Virus record (IMG/VR): IMGVR_UViG_3300030329_003260
Location: 1-32,982 of that record
DNA: 32,982 nucleotides
Reading direction: 5' to 3' (one strand)
Source: a virus
Each line of letters opens with the position of its first letter. Position 1 is the first letter of the stretch. Shown piece after piece: positions 14,604 to 21,724 of the stretch. A program made the translations under genes and the position numbers. Below the pieces are notes generated by a model. That model was not told where the DNA came from. It ran no database searches and saw nothing but the letters and a program-made list of their open reading frames with translations.

Positions 14604-14633
14604 TTAACTTTTTTAGGATAATTTATGTATAAT
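14604..14633 (+). promoter_or_regulatory. Candidate rightward promoter 1
   Basis: TTAACT (14604-14609) and a consensus -10 TATAAT (14628-14633) are separated by 18 bases. A TTGACG at 14590-14595 is too far from this -10. Transcription would begin near 14640, about 108 bases before the amidoligase start. Confidence 0.4.
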
Positions 14634-14662
14634 ATTTTGTCAAAAAAAATTGACGAAAGTTC

Positions 14663-14691
14663 TTGCACGGGAATGCCCTATTGCTTAATAT
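14663..14691 (+). promoter_or_regulatory. Candidate rightward promoter 2
   Basis: TTGCAC (14663-14668) and TAATAT (14686-14691) are 17 bases apart. The start would be near 14698, leaving a 50-base leader with AAGGAG at 14733-14738 before the amidoligase ATG. Confidence 0.35.
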
Positions 14692-14747
14692 TATGTATGA
14701 ATTATGACACTCAAACAAACAAAACAAAAAATAAGGAGAAAAATGTT

Positions 14748-15659
14748 ATGTTTCGTTCATTTAATAATAATAGAGGTTTTGGAATTGAAATCGAATGTAT
14801 TGCAAACCAAAGCAGAAATGAAGTCGCTACAATAATTAGTAATGCAGGTGTACCTTGCGTTGCTGAAGGTTACAACCACTCAACTAGAGACCATTGGAAA
14901 ATAGTAACTGACGGTTCTGTAAGTGGTTCAGGGAATGCGATGGAAATTGTTAGCCCTATATTAGTAGGTCAAGATGGTAAACTTGCACTATCAGTAGTTT
15001 TAAGTGCTTTAAATAATACTGACGGTCTTGTAGTTGAAGTAAACAGAAGTTGTGGGATTCACGTTCATCACGATTTGACAAGTTGGAGAGAGTCTGCTAG
15101 AGCAGTTTTTGCCAATAATATGAATAACCTAGTTTCTTTAATTGCAAAGTATGAACACTGCTTGTTCAAACTTTTACCTGCATCAAGACAAGGTCAGTGG
15201 AGTTCTCCCGTAAGAAGTATTATGACTAGATATGCTACTAACGATACTATGACTTATGCTGAGAGAACTAAAGAGATGAAGAGAGTTCATAGAAGACGCT
15301 CAGTTTCAAGTATTCAGAACACTCGTTACTGTGGATTGAATCTTCAAAATCTTTTTGGTAGAGGTTCAGTAGAGTTTCGTTATCATCAGGGTTCAACTAA
15401 TTTTAACAAGCTTTGGAATTGGATTGTTTTCACCCAAGCTTTTGTTGAAACTGCTGAAATCAAAAAGTCAATATCTTACACCGATTCAATGACTCGTATT
15501 TCTTGCAACTCAGCACTTAGTCGCTTACGTTGTGATTTAGGACTAAGGAAAGCTGACAACTGTGAAGAGTTAAAAGCTTGTGATATTGAAATCAAAAGAC
15601 GTTACCATCATTACAAGAATGTTAGAGTTTCAAACTCAATCATTCGCAACGGACAATAA
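14748..15659 (+). CDS. Amidoligase (glutamine-synthetase-fold COOH-NH2 ligase)
   Basis: A 303-residue enzyme. GFGIEIECI (residues 10-18), KIVTDGSVSGSGNAMEIVSP (51-70), CGIHVHHDL (102-110) and GRGSVEFRYHQG (204-215) match the Amidoligase_2 family, in which acidic, His and Arg residues hold ATP and metal as in gamma-glutamylcysteine ligases. Such enzymes join a carboxyl group to an amine with ATP. The ATG at 14748 is chosen because AAGGAG lies nine bases before it; an upstream in-frame ATG at 14625 has none. It opens the rightward operon, directly before a glutamine amidotransferase that could supply ammonia. Substrate is unknown: a peptide, cell-wall piece or protein are all possible. Confidence 0.8.
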   Translation: MFRSFNNNRGFGIEIECIANQSRNEVATIISNAGVPCVAEGYNHSTRDHWKIVTDGSVSGSGNAMEIVSPILVGQDGKLALSVVLSALNNTDGLVVEVNRSCGIHVHHDLTSWRESARAVFANNMNNLVSLIAKYEHCLFKLLPASRQGQWSSPVRSIMTRYATNDTMTYAERTKEMKRVHRRRSVSSIQNTRYCGLNLQNLFGRGSVEFRYHQGSTNFNKLWNWIVFTQAFVETAEIKKSISYTDSMTRISCNSALSRLRCDLGLRKADNCEELKACDIEIKRRYHHYKNVRVSNSIIRNGQ

Positions 15660-15670
15660 GGAGAAATATT

Positions 15671-16573
15671 ATGTGTGGATTAGCAGGAGTAATTTTAAAA
15701 GATAAAAGCAGGTCAAAGGTTGACCTGCTAGGTGTCAGAGCAGGTTTTGAATCTGCTCTAACGAATGCGAGAGTTCGTGGAACTCACGCAACGGGTTATG
15801 CAAAGATAGATTCATCAGGAAAGCACGAGATAGTTAAGCGAGACCTAGATGCGACTAACTTTGTAAATAGGTTCGGTGAGTATCTAAAAAGCATAAGTTC
15901 GATTGACAAACATACTACGGTTCTTATGGGTCATACTCGTTATGCAACTCAGGGAGAACCTGAAATCAATCGCAACAACCATCCTATCAGAGCAGGGAAG
16001 ACCATTGGTACTCATAATGGATGGGTCTCAAATGACGATGAGCTATTTGAACATTACAACCTAGAGCGATTTGCTGAAGTTGACTCAGAAGTTATTTTCA
16101 GAATGGCAGATGACTCAGATACAGTTGATGAGTTTGTCAATAATCGCTTTACGAAAATTCGTGGAAGAGCGACTATTGTGTGGACAGATATTGAACGACC
16201 TGAGTATGTGTACCTACTTAAAGGAAATAATCCTTTAGAGGTAGCATATAACAAGAAACTAGAGCTATTGGTTTATGGTTCGACTTGGGATATTATTAAA
16301 GACTCGTTTCCATCTGAGGATATTGAACGTATGGTTACTAAGGAAAATCACCTATATAGAATCAATACTAAAACCTTTAAGATTAGAGCGACTAAGGTTG
16401 CTTGTAATTTTTCAGGACTTGATAGATTCTTGTATAAAAGTCCTCAGAAAAAAACTGTTTACCAAAACACGGTTAAACGGTTTGTGCCAGTTTTCACCAA
16501 TAAAGACCGTCAGGAAAAATTGTTTAAGAATGTGAAAGCATCTGATGGTTCAACGATAAGGAGAATCAAATAA
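15671..16573 (+). CDS. Class II glutamine amidotransferase
   Basis: A 300-residue Ntn hydrolase. After Met comes Cys2 (MCGLAGVIL), the nucleophile freed by Met removal. Further motifs are RGTHATGYA (36-44), GHTRYATQG (87-95), NNHPI (102-106), GTHNGWVSN (113-121) and VDSEVIF (137-143), the full set for glutamine binding and ammonia release. No synthase domain is attached, so the ammonia or glutamine-derived group must go to a partner, probably the amidoligase twelve bases upstream. AAGGAG before the ATG and a TAATG overlap with the next gene show it is part of a tight operon. Confidence 0.9.
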   Translation: MCGLAGVILKDKSRSKVDLLGVRAGFESALTNARVRGTHATGYAKIDSSGKHEIVKRDLDATNFVNRFGEYLKSISSIDKHTTVLMGHTRYATQGEPEINRNNHPIRAGKTIGTHNGWVSNDDELFEHYNLERFAEVDSEVIFRMADDSDTVDEFVNNRFTKIRGRATIVWTDIERPEYVYLLKGNNPLEVAYNKKLELLVYGSTWDIIKDSFPSEDIERMVTKENHLYRINTKTFKIRATKVACNFSGLDRFLYKSPQKKTVYQNTVKRFVPVFTNKDRQEKLFKNVKASDGSTIRRIK

Positions 16574-16950
16574 TGAAACGAGTTGAAATGCGATTCCTAC
16601 TTCATAACCCTGATGGATGGTTGGAGTCTAAGTTTGACGAGGTTAACGAGAATCTTCTTGGTATAGAGGGATGGATAGATTGCTATTTGAAGGATAAGAA
16701 GTGTGGTCTTTGTAGGGGCAAGTTTAACAACTTGCTCCATCAGACCAAAGTTACCAAATCTGAATTAGCAAAAGCCTTTAGGTTGTATAAAGTTTATGTT
16801 TGGGTTTTGATGAAAACGGGAAAAAGTTTAACAAGAGAGAGGTTAGGAATATATGTGAGCGAGAAGAGAAGTATTAAGTCTCAAAAATTAGCTCATCACC
16901 CTAAGTTGGGAGTGTATTTAAAGGAGAAATCTGATGACCAAGATAATTAG
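16573..16950 (+). CDS. Hypothetical protein with Cys pair, amidoligase operon
   Basis: A 125-residue basic protein. It has KKCGLCRGKFNNLLHQTKV (residues 42-60), a possible C-x2-C knuckle, then aromatic helices (AKAFRLYKVYVWVLMKTGK). No family is recognised. The ATG overlaps the amidotransferase stop by one base and its own stop falls inside the deformylase start (17-base overlap), so it is made together with both. It might be an adaptor or substrate of the modifying enzymes, but nothing shows this directly. Confidence 0.6.
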   Translation: MKRVEMRFLLHNPDGWLESKFDEVNENLLGIEGWIDCYLKDKKCGLCRGKFNNLLHQTKVTKSELAKAFRLYKVYVWVLMKTGKSLTRERLGIYVSEKRSIKSQKLAHHPKLGVYLKEKSDDQDN

Positions 16951-17479
16951 AGAAGACCATAACCTTTTGCACAAGGTCTGTGAGCCTGTTTCTGTCAGAC
17001 AAGGAAACAAGATTGCAAAAATCCTGATTGACAAAATTAAGGCAAATAAACCTATTTGCGTAGGTCTTGCAAGTAATCAAATTGGTTATGACAGAAGTGT
17101 CGCAGTGGTTGATACGGACGATTCTAAGACTCCTATTATCCTGATTAATCCCAAGATAGTTGAGAAGAGCAATCCACTGAAACCTTTTAAAGAGGGATGT
17201 ATGAGTTTTCCTGATGTCGAAAAAAGTATTGTCAGATACGGGTATATAAAAGTTGAAACCGATTTAGGTCTGATGGAATTTGGATGCAAAGACAGACCTG
17301 ATAAGAAAAAATACTTTACTGCGATTGCCGTTCAACACGAGATAGACCACCTGAACGGATTGACGATTCACGATAGAGCTTTAAAACCACGCACCGTGAA
17401 TAAGATTGGTCGCAACGATAATTGTCTTTGTGGAAGTTTGAAAAAAGCTAAGAAGTGTTGCAGGGTATATGATTTCTGA
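16934..17479 (+). CDS. def: Peptide deformylase with C-terminal SEC-C zinc motif
   Basis: Residues 1-150 carry the three deformylase motifs: GLASNQIG (44-51), EGCMSFP (87-93) and QHEIDHLNG (134-142). Cys89, His135 and His139 bind the metal and Glu136 is the catalytic base. The enzyme removes formyl from new protein N termini. Then GRNDNCLCGSLKKAKKCC (159-176) is a SEC-C type zinc motif (C164, C166, C175, C176), unusual on deformylase. SEC-C elsewhere binds partners such as SecB or acts near ribosomes. Phage deformylases are known from marine phages. AAGGAG precedes the ATG. Confidence 0.9.
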   Translation: MTKIIREDHNLLHKVCEPVSVRQGNKIAKILIDKIKANKPICVGLASNQIGYDRSVAVVDTDDSKTPIILINPKIVEKSNPLKPFKEGCMSFPDVEKSIVRYGYIKVETDLGLMEFGCKDRPDKKKYFTAIAVQHEIDHLNGLTIHDRALKPRTVNKIGRNDNCLCGSLKKAKKCCRVYDF

Positions 17480-17537
17480 TGGAGAGCGAGTCCTGAGTAT
17501 GACTTTAAAAAAGACTCTTGTTTGTTAGAGCGAAACG

Positions 17538-17573
17538 GTGTCCGTTGGGTTTCCTTATTGACCTGACGGACAC
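17538..17573 (+). terminator. 8-bp stem-loop after deformylase gene
   Basis: GTGTCCGT (17538-17545) and ACGGACAC (17566-17573) form a perfect stem with a 20-base loop, with a short GGGT/ACCT stem inside. TTTGTTATTG follows, a weak T stretch. It lies in the only larger gap of the operon (131 bases, otherwise empty of genes) and may end transcription after the deformylase or attenuate expression of the histone-like and downstream genes. Confidence 0.5.
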
Positions 17574-17610
17574 TTTGTTATTGTAAGAAATAATTGACTA
17601 GGAGTAAATT

Positions 17611-17814
17611 ATGATTCAAAAAACCAAAGTAAAACAGGCGTTTAATAGGAAAAAAATCCAAATTAATGTTGATGCACTAAACCTGATTGAGAGACGATTC
17701 TCAAGAATGGTTGATATGTGGTCTGATAATGCCAAAAATGGAAACGTAAAACGGGTTACTGCTGAAACCGTGCATCTTGCTTTTGGAGACCTTGAAAGAT
17801 ATATAGGGAGTTAA
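17611..17814 (+). CDS. Histone-fold DNA-binding protein
   Basis: A 67-residue protein. KTKVKQAFNRKKIQIN (residues 4-19) parallels the first histone helix, VDALNLIERRFSRMVDMWSD (20-39) the long middle helix and NAKNGNVKRVTAETVHLAFG (40-59) the loop with Arg-Thr-x-x-x-x-(V/I)xxA, as in archaeal histones (GRKTIKAEDIELA) and bacterial histones. TAGGAG lies before the ATG. It would bind or coat DNA as a dimer or larger complex, perhaps phage DNA during early infection. Note: the middle helix is a few residues shorter than in archaeal forms, and the tails are absent. The next gene starts right after its stop (TAAATG). Confidence 0.6.
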   Translation: MIQKTKVKQAFNRKKIQINVDALNLIERRFSRMVDMWSDNAKNGNVKRVTAETVHLAFGDLERYIGS

Positions 17815-18396
17815 ATGAAATTATTTGTTTATGGAACGTTAAAACGTGGAGGAGTATTGCACCATCATTTAAACGGGTGCGAATATTATGGAGTTGATAA
17901 AATCTCAGGATTTTCAATGTATCAACTTGGATGGTTTCCTGCTGTTAAAAATACAGAAGATGAGAACGAGACCATCTACGGAGAGATTTATGAGGTTGAT
18001 AGGAGAGTCTTAAAGCAGATAGATAAAATTGAGGGAAAGGGAGTTTTGTATGAACGAAATAAATGCAAAACAAGGCACGGAGACTGTTTTATTTATGTTT
18101 ACAAAAACGATGAGAACACTTTAAAGACTTGGGATTATCCAAAAGTTCCATACGGGTTTTTTGAGATACCAAATAAAAAATGGAAAATCACCATTGGAGA
18201 CGATTTGTATAAAGGAGATTCATCTAAGGTTGTTTTTGATATGAGATTTTTCGATACGTCAGCAGGACGGTGCGATACTAATAAGCAGTATATGAGATTA
18301 TATAAAGAGAGAACGTGGGATTTAGACATAAATACGAGCTTAGAGAGTGTGTTCCTGACCGACTTAATGATACAATGTAATTTAGAGGAGATATAA
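17815..18396 (+). CDS. Gamma-glutamylcyclotransferase/AIG2-like protein with C-terminal extension
   Basis: A 193-residue protein. VYGTLKRGG (5-13) and IDKIEGKGVLYER (69-81) are the glycine loop and the catalytic Glu (E73) region of the gamma-glutamylcyclotransferase fold, with IYGEIYEVD (54-62) between. This family splits gamma-glutamyl amides, releasing 5-oxoproline. After residue about 105 an 85-residue segment of unknown fold follows (KVVFDMRFFDTSAGRCDTNK), not normal for AIG2-only proteins. In a phage operon with an amidoligase it could remove or edit the ligase's product. AGGGAG precedes its ATG. Confidence 0.75.
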   Translation: MKLFVYGTLKRGGVLHHHLNGCEYYGVDKISGFSMYQLGWFPAVKNTEDENETIYGEIYEVDRRVLKQIDKIEGKGVLYERNKCKTRHGDCFIYVYKNDENTLKTWDYPKVPYGFFEIPNKKWKITIGDDLYKGDSSKVVFDMRFFDTSAGRCDTNKQYMRLYKERTWDLDINTSLESVFLTDLMIQCNLEEI

Positions 18397-18398
18397 AA

Positions 18399-18632
18399 AT
18401 GCCATTTCCATTTAGTTTTGAAGAGCGATTTGTTGGTAAGAGCTTAAAGGATGTAATCGAAAGCACGGGATTGAAACAAAGATTTATTGCTAAAAAAATC
18501 GGAGTTTCTGAAACAATGTTTTCGCATCAAGTTGCAGGTCGCAGGAAAATGACAAAAGAGCAAAAAAGAACATTAGCTAAAACGTTAAAAGTAAGAATCA
18601 GAGATATAATGAAACTTACTAAGTCTGAATAG
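18399..18632 (+). CDS. XRE-family helix-turn-helix regulator
   Basis: A 77-residue protein with KDVIESTGLKQRFIAKKIG and VSETMFSHQVAGRRKMT, a Cro/C1-like helix-turn-helix (helix 2 and 3 around residues 26-45). GAGGAG lies before the ATG. It is the last gene of the rightward operon and its 3' end overlaps the end of the convergent adhesin gene by 14 bases, so transcripts from both sides would meet. It may control one of the promoters at 14.4-14.7 kb. No lysogeny integrase was seen, so a simple early-late switch is more likely than a prophage repressor. Confidence 0.75.
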   Translation: MPFPFSFEERFVGKSLKDVIESTGLKQRFIAKKIGVSETMFSHQVAGRRKMTKEQKRTLAKTLKVRIRDIMKLTKSE

Positions 18633-20037
18633 TTACTTTGGTTTGGTAGCGATTGTGGGAGATTTCTTGAAATTCCATCGGTTCAACCAATCCATAGTTA
18701 TAAACATTATCAAACGTATAAATCATTTTATAAGTATTTGCATTTTTAGATAACGTTTCAAATTCTGCCTTCAAAGAGGACGAGATATTCGAGTAGTTTC
18801 TTATTATTCGCTTTGTCTCGTCCTTTGTTTTATATATGTATTCAGCACCGTTTAGACTCTCAGATTGCTTGTTGTCAAAAACGGAATCATAGCTAGAACC
18901 CACATCATATCTAATCTCAGGAATGAACTCATCTCCAATCAGAACCTCTCCGATTTTTGAATCAGCACTAAGACTCTCACACTGAACTCCGTAATACCTA
19001 TAGTTGGCATCAAACCGAATTAATGTCCATCCGAGAGTTGAATCGAACCCCGAACCAATGCTTGTCCACCCTGAACCCTGCGAATTACTGCCGTAAAATT
19101 CTAAATTTCCACTGAGCGAAACGTTAAGATGCACTGCAATAAAACTTATTGTCTTTTGTGAGCCTAAATCAAAAACAACGCAAGATTTATTTGATGCTGT
19201 ATTTTTAAAAGTAGCACTCAAACTTGCATTCCCATCTATTAGAGCAGACGGATTTAAAACTGCTGAAGTGTTGCTTGTAAAATTCCCACCCGTAATAGTT
19301 CCCCGTAATATTGTAGAATCTTTTAATCCGATATTGTCATAAAAATAAATGTCGTCTGATATTCCAATCGAAATTGAAAAATTATCTCCAACCGTAAGAG
19401 TCTCAGAATTAGATTTTATTATTTTCCAATCGTCAACTGCTCTAGTAAGAGCGTCTGAAGATTCTACGGTATCGCTTGGAGTTAAATAGTATTTCCATCG
19501 TTCTACGTTTGTTGAAAATGTTTCTGAAAATGAGATTGAGTCTGATGGAGTGTGTGCTTCCCTCCATATTTCTGTCGCTCTAGTTAGAGAATCGGATATA
19601 CTCAGACCCATACTGTAAGATAAAATATGTCTCCAAGTATCCACTGCTCTCGTGAGACTGTCGCTATTGGTTATGGTGTCAGATAAAGAAACCGTCGTTC
19701 TGTAAGAAGAGACCGACCTGCTAAGACTATCTGATGTGTTAACCGAATCAAGTGATAGTGCGACAACCTCTCGCCACGTATCTGTAGCTTTTGTGAAACT
19801 ATCGCTTAAAGATAATGAGTCTGATAGACTTCTGACAAATTTCCAATCACTAACACCCCTTGAAAGCGAGTCTGAAGTATATACAGCATCTAAGGATAGT
19901 GTAAATGTTTTTCGCCAAGTCGAAACCGATTTAGTAAAAGAATCGGAGGTCGAGATACTATCTGAATGACTAAAAGTTTTAGTCTCAGGGAGTCCTGTAA
20001 TAGTAAAATAATCTGAATAATCGGTTAAATTAGGCAT
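18619..20037 (-). CDS. Tail adhesin with 23-residue repeats and a discoidin-like domain
   Basis: A 472-residue protein, last of the leftward tail block. Residues about 21-227 contain eight imperfect repeats built on SDSLTRAVDTW-like units; aromatic residues stand at 41, 65, 88, 112, 135, 158, 181 and 204, so the period is 23-24. Residues about 245-385 (VVFDLGSQKTISFIAVHLNV, LEFYGSN) resemble an F5/8-type (discoidin) carbohydrate-binding fold. The end (NRYQTKVTIQT) resembles the end of the 124-residue tail protein at 21350-21724. It is probably the host-binding tip: repeats as a spacer, discoidin as ligand binder, C-terminal part docking to the tail. Confidence 0.65.
   Translation of the reverse strand: MPNLTDYSDYFTITGLPETKTFSHSDSISTSDSFTKSVSTWRKTFTLSLDAVYTSDSLSRGVSDWKFVRSLSDSLSLSDSFTKATDTWREVVALSLDSVNTSDSLSRSVSSYRTTVSLSDTITNSDSLTRAVDTWRHILSYSMGLSISDSLTRATEIWREAHTPSDSISFSETFSTNVERWKYYLTPSDTVESSDALTRAVDDWKIIKSNSETLTVGDNFSISIGISDDIYFYDNIGLKDSTILRGTITGGNFTSNTSAVLNPSALIDGNASLSATFKNTASNKSCVVFDLGSQKTISFIAVHLNVSLSGNLEFYGSNSQGSGWTSIGSGFDSTLGWTLIRFDANYRYYGVQCESLSADSKIGEVLIGDEFIPEIRYDVGSSYDSVFDNKQSESLNGAEYIYKTKDETKRIIRNYSNISSSLKAEFETLSKNANTYKMIYTFDNVYNYGLVEPMEFQEISHNRYQTKVTIQT
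19357..19977 (-). repeat. Tandem 69-72-base repeats in adhesin gene
   Basis: About eight diverged coding copies of a 23-24 codon unit. The common core is S-D-S-(L/F)-(T/S)-(R/K)-x-V-x-x-W. Spacing of the conserved aromatic is 24, 23, 24, 23, 23, 23, 23 residues. Such a tandem tract could gain or lose units by recombination and change fibre length. Confidence 0.75.
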
Positions 20038-20309
20038 TATTCAAGCAACTGATAATTCATTACAATTTTAATTCGATAGTCTGTATCTGCCGTCTGATTG
20101 GATGGAATTGACCAAGAATAAGACCTGTCTGTATCTCCTATGCCAGTTGCAATCGTTAAGACATTACTGTTCCCATTATATAAGTAAAGGGAAAACCCAA
20201 GTATGAGTTCATCGCCTGATATGACCGACGCTGTCCAAGTTATGCTTTGAGTTGTATTGGCTTGCCAACTACTTGATGAAGTAGGAGACGTAATAGCAAC
20301 GGAAGCCAT
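20037..20309 (-). CDS. Ig-fold tail accessory protein (KRE9/KNH-like)
   Basis: A 90-residue protein: ITSPTSSSSWQANTTQSITW followed by beta strands and SYSWSIPSNQTADTDYRIKI. The ITSP...SW...G...TWT...Y-S-W-x-(I/V)P...Y-x-I-x-V layout matches the Ig-like KRE9/KNH-type domain found in many surface and adhesive proteins. It overlaps the adhesin start by one base. It probably decorates the tail tip and may bind sugar or a host surface part. Confidence 0.65.
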   Translation of the reverse strand: MASVAITSPTSSSSWQANTTQSITWTASVISGDELILGFSLYLYNGNSNVLTIATGIGDTDRSYSWSIPSNQTADTDYRIKIVMNYQLLE

Positions 20310-20896
20310 CAGCTAATAGTAATTGTCCAAGTTACTCTACAAACGTCATTGTCGTCTAAAGTAAATGCAGTAAAATCTCCTGAAGATTCAGCAGTAGCAA
20401 ACGTAGTTGCAAAAGAAGGGACATCAGAGCCACTTAGAGAAAAGTCGTTTCCAATCTGCATTTTATTAAAACTACCTGAAGTACCTGTACCCAAGCCCTC
20501 TGAACCTGTCCAAGTCCCTTCGGCTTGCCACGTGCAAGAATTAGAACCACCGTAAGTCGTTGATGTGCTTTCATCAAGTTTTAAATCAAAACCCTCACCT
20601 GAAGAGCTAGTCGGCTCGTAAGACTTGACCTGACTATTTGAATCGGATTGCCAAATAAAAATCCCATCTTTTCCATCCTGCTCAGAGTGTGTGTCTGAAA
20701 ACCAATTAGAACTCGTGTTGATATGATGACTTGATGCAGAAGACCCTGCAATATGATTCACAAAAGCATCTTTAAGGTTGTCGTGAATAGCGTTGTTAAA
20801 ATGCTCAGATTGTTTAGTACGACCTTTTTGGTCTAGTATATGTAGATGAACTTTTCCTGAAATATCTATATTGAATTTTGGTATTATAATATTCAT
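20309..20896 (-). CDS. Tail tip structural protein, paralogue of 20904-21353
   Basis: A 195-residue Ser/Thr/Gly-rich beta protein. It starts MNIIIPKFNIDISGKVHLHI and ends CRVTWTITIS. The next upstream gene ends LDLTWVITLS and has a similar order (SGxLxVxVxxxxK start, a helical DNLKDAFVNHIAG-like segment, TWxI end), so the two are likely paralogues from a duplication. The role is inferred from position between the hub-like protein and adhesins. Confidence 0.65.
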   Translation of the reverse strand: MNIIIPKFNIDISGKVHLHILDQKGRTKQSEHFNNAIHDNLKDAFVNHIAGSSASSHHINTSSNWFSDTHSEQDGKDGIFIWQSDSNSQVKSYEPTSSSGEGFDLKLDESTSTTYGGSNSCTWQAEGTWTGSEGLGTGTSGSFNKMQIGNDFSLSGSDVPSFATTFATAESSGDFTAFTLDDNDVCRVTWTITIS

Positions 20897-20903
20897 TCTA
20901 TCC

Positions 20904-21353
20904 TCAACTTAATGTAATAACCCAAGTCAAATCTAACTGCTGACCATCAGCAACTGCCTGACTAAAGGTTGTACTTGCGTATAAATAATCAAAGTCGTTT
21001 GAACCGTATCCGTGTCCGACTTTCGCCTCTGTAAATGTGTAGCTCGAACCATCTGCTCTTGTACTGCTCACAAAAGTTACTTTATTCGTACTTGTATTTG
21101 CAGTAACCGATGTCATTTTCGTTTCATAATAGGTCGAAGACTGCTTGACGATTATTCCATTTTCACCTGCTGTAGGAGATGCAAAATTATCTGTACCGAA
21201 TTGACTGCTACCTGCTCCAAAAGTTTGTGCTGTTTGTAATGAGCTAGCCATCACATTTTTTAACTCAGAGCTAATTGTATTTTTGAACTTTTGTTTTTTG
21301 CCTTTACGAACTGAAACTTCTAATTCGCCCGACATTCCGATTTTATCTATCAC
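20904..21353 (-). CDS. Tail tip structural protein
   Basis: A 149-residue protein with GTG start at 21353, supported by GGAGGT nine bases before it (the last codons of the upstream gene). MIDKIGMSGELEVSVRKGKK leads to LKNVMASSLQTAQTFGAGSS and a C-terminal QLDLTWVITLS. It is similar in layout to the gene at 20309-20896. Such short beta proteins commonly build or cap a tail tip. No enzymatic motif is visible. Confidence 0.65.
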   Translation of the reverse strand: MIDKIGMSGELEVSVRKGKKQKFKNTISSELKNVMASSLQTAQTFGAGSSQFGTDNFASPTAGENGIIVKQSSTYYETKMTSVTANTSTNKVTFVSSTRADGSSYTFTEAKVGHGYGSNDFDYLYASTTFSQAVADGQQLDLTWVITLS

Positions 21354-21724
21354 GATGGAGAAACCTCCCTTAATTTAATGTTAGTTTGATAACGTTGATA
21401 CGTTGACTCTTGAAACTGCAAAGAGTCTGCTGACATCCTTACGGTGTAGCTAGTAGAACCATCGTTATAAGTAAATGATTTGTAGTCTCCACTTACAGCG
21501 TTCCTAAAGTTTTCTAGTTGGGTCTTGAAAGTGCTAGACAAATTCGACCAACTCCAAGACCATATTTTTTTACCCGTATGTGGCTGGAAAGTGTATTCAA
21601 CACCTCCCAAAGATTCATTAATAATATTTGCGTATTCTTTTCCTGTCGTTGTTCCGAAATCAGGATTAACCTCAAACGTTAAATTATTTCCTGAGTTGTA
21701 TAAAGATGAGTTGAAATATGCCAT
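21350..21724 (-). CDS. Tail tip protein, shares C-terminal region with the adhesin
   Basis: A 124-residue protein beginning MAYFNSSLYNSGNNLTFEVN and ending with FQESTYQRYQTNIKLREVSP. The last part echoes the end of the adhesin at 18619-20037 (FQEISHNRYQTKVTIQT), so both may dock on the same tail platform. TFKTQLENFRNAVSGDYKS resembles helical segments of small tail-fold proteins. It overlaps the hub gene by one base. Confidence 0.65.
   Translation of the reverse strand: MAYFNSSLYNSGNNLTFEVNPDFGTTTGKEYANIINESLGGVEYTFQPHTGKKIWSWSWSNLSSTFKTQLENFRNAVSGDYKSFTYNDGSTSYTVRMSADSLQFQESTYQRYQTNIKLREVSPS

Larger units (their letters stand above)
14422..14747. other. Divergent control region between the two gene blocks
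   Basis: This 326-base stretch has no convincing gene. It contains a candidate leftward promoter near its left end, a 9-bp inverted repeat with nested short stems in the middle, and two candidate rightward promoters near the right. The AT-rich sequence and paired signals suit an operator for the XRE-type regulator encoded at 18399-18632 or for another phage regulator. A frame reaching upstream to 14625 in the amidoligase gene lacks a ribosome site and is not counted. Confidence 0.55.

Noticed and set aside
14625-14747. Longer N terminus for the amidoligase
   Set aside because: No Shine-Dalgarno before 14625, low-complexity sequence, and a strong AAGGAG with ATG at 14748 in the same frame at the domain start.
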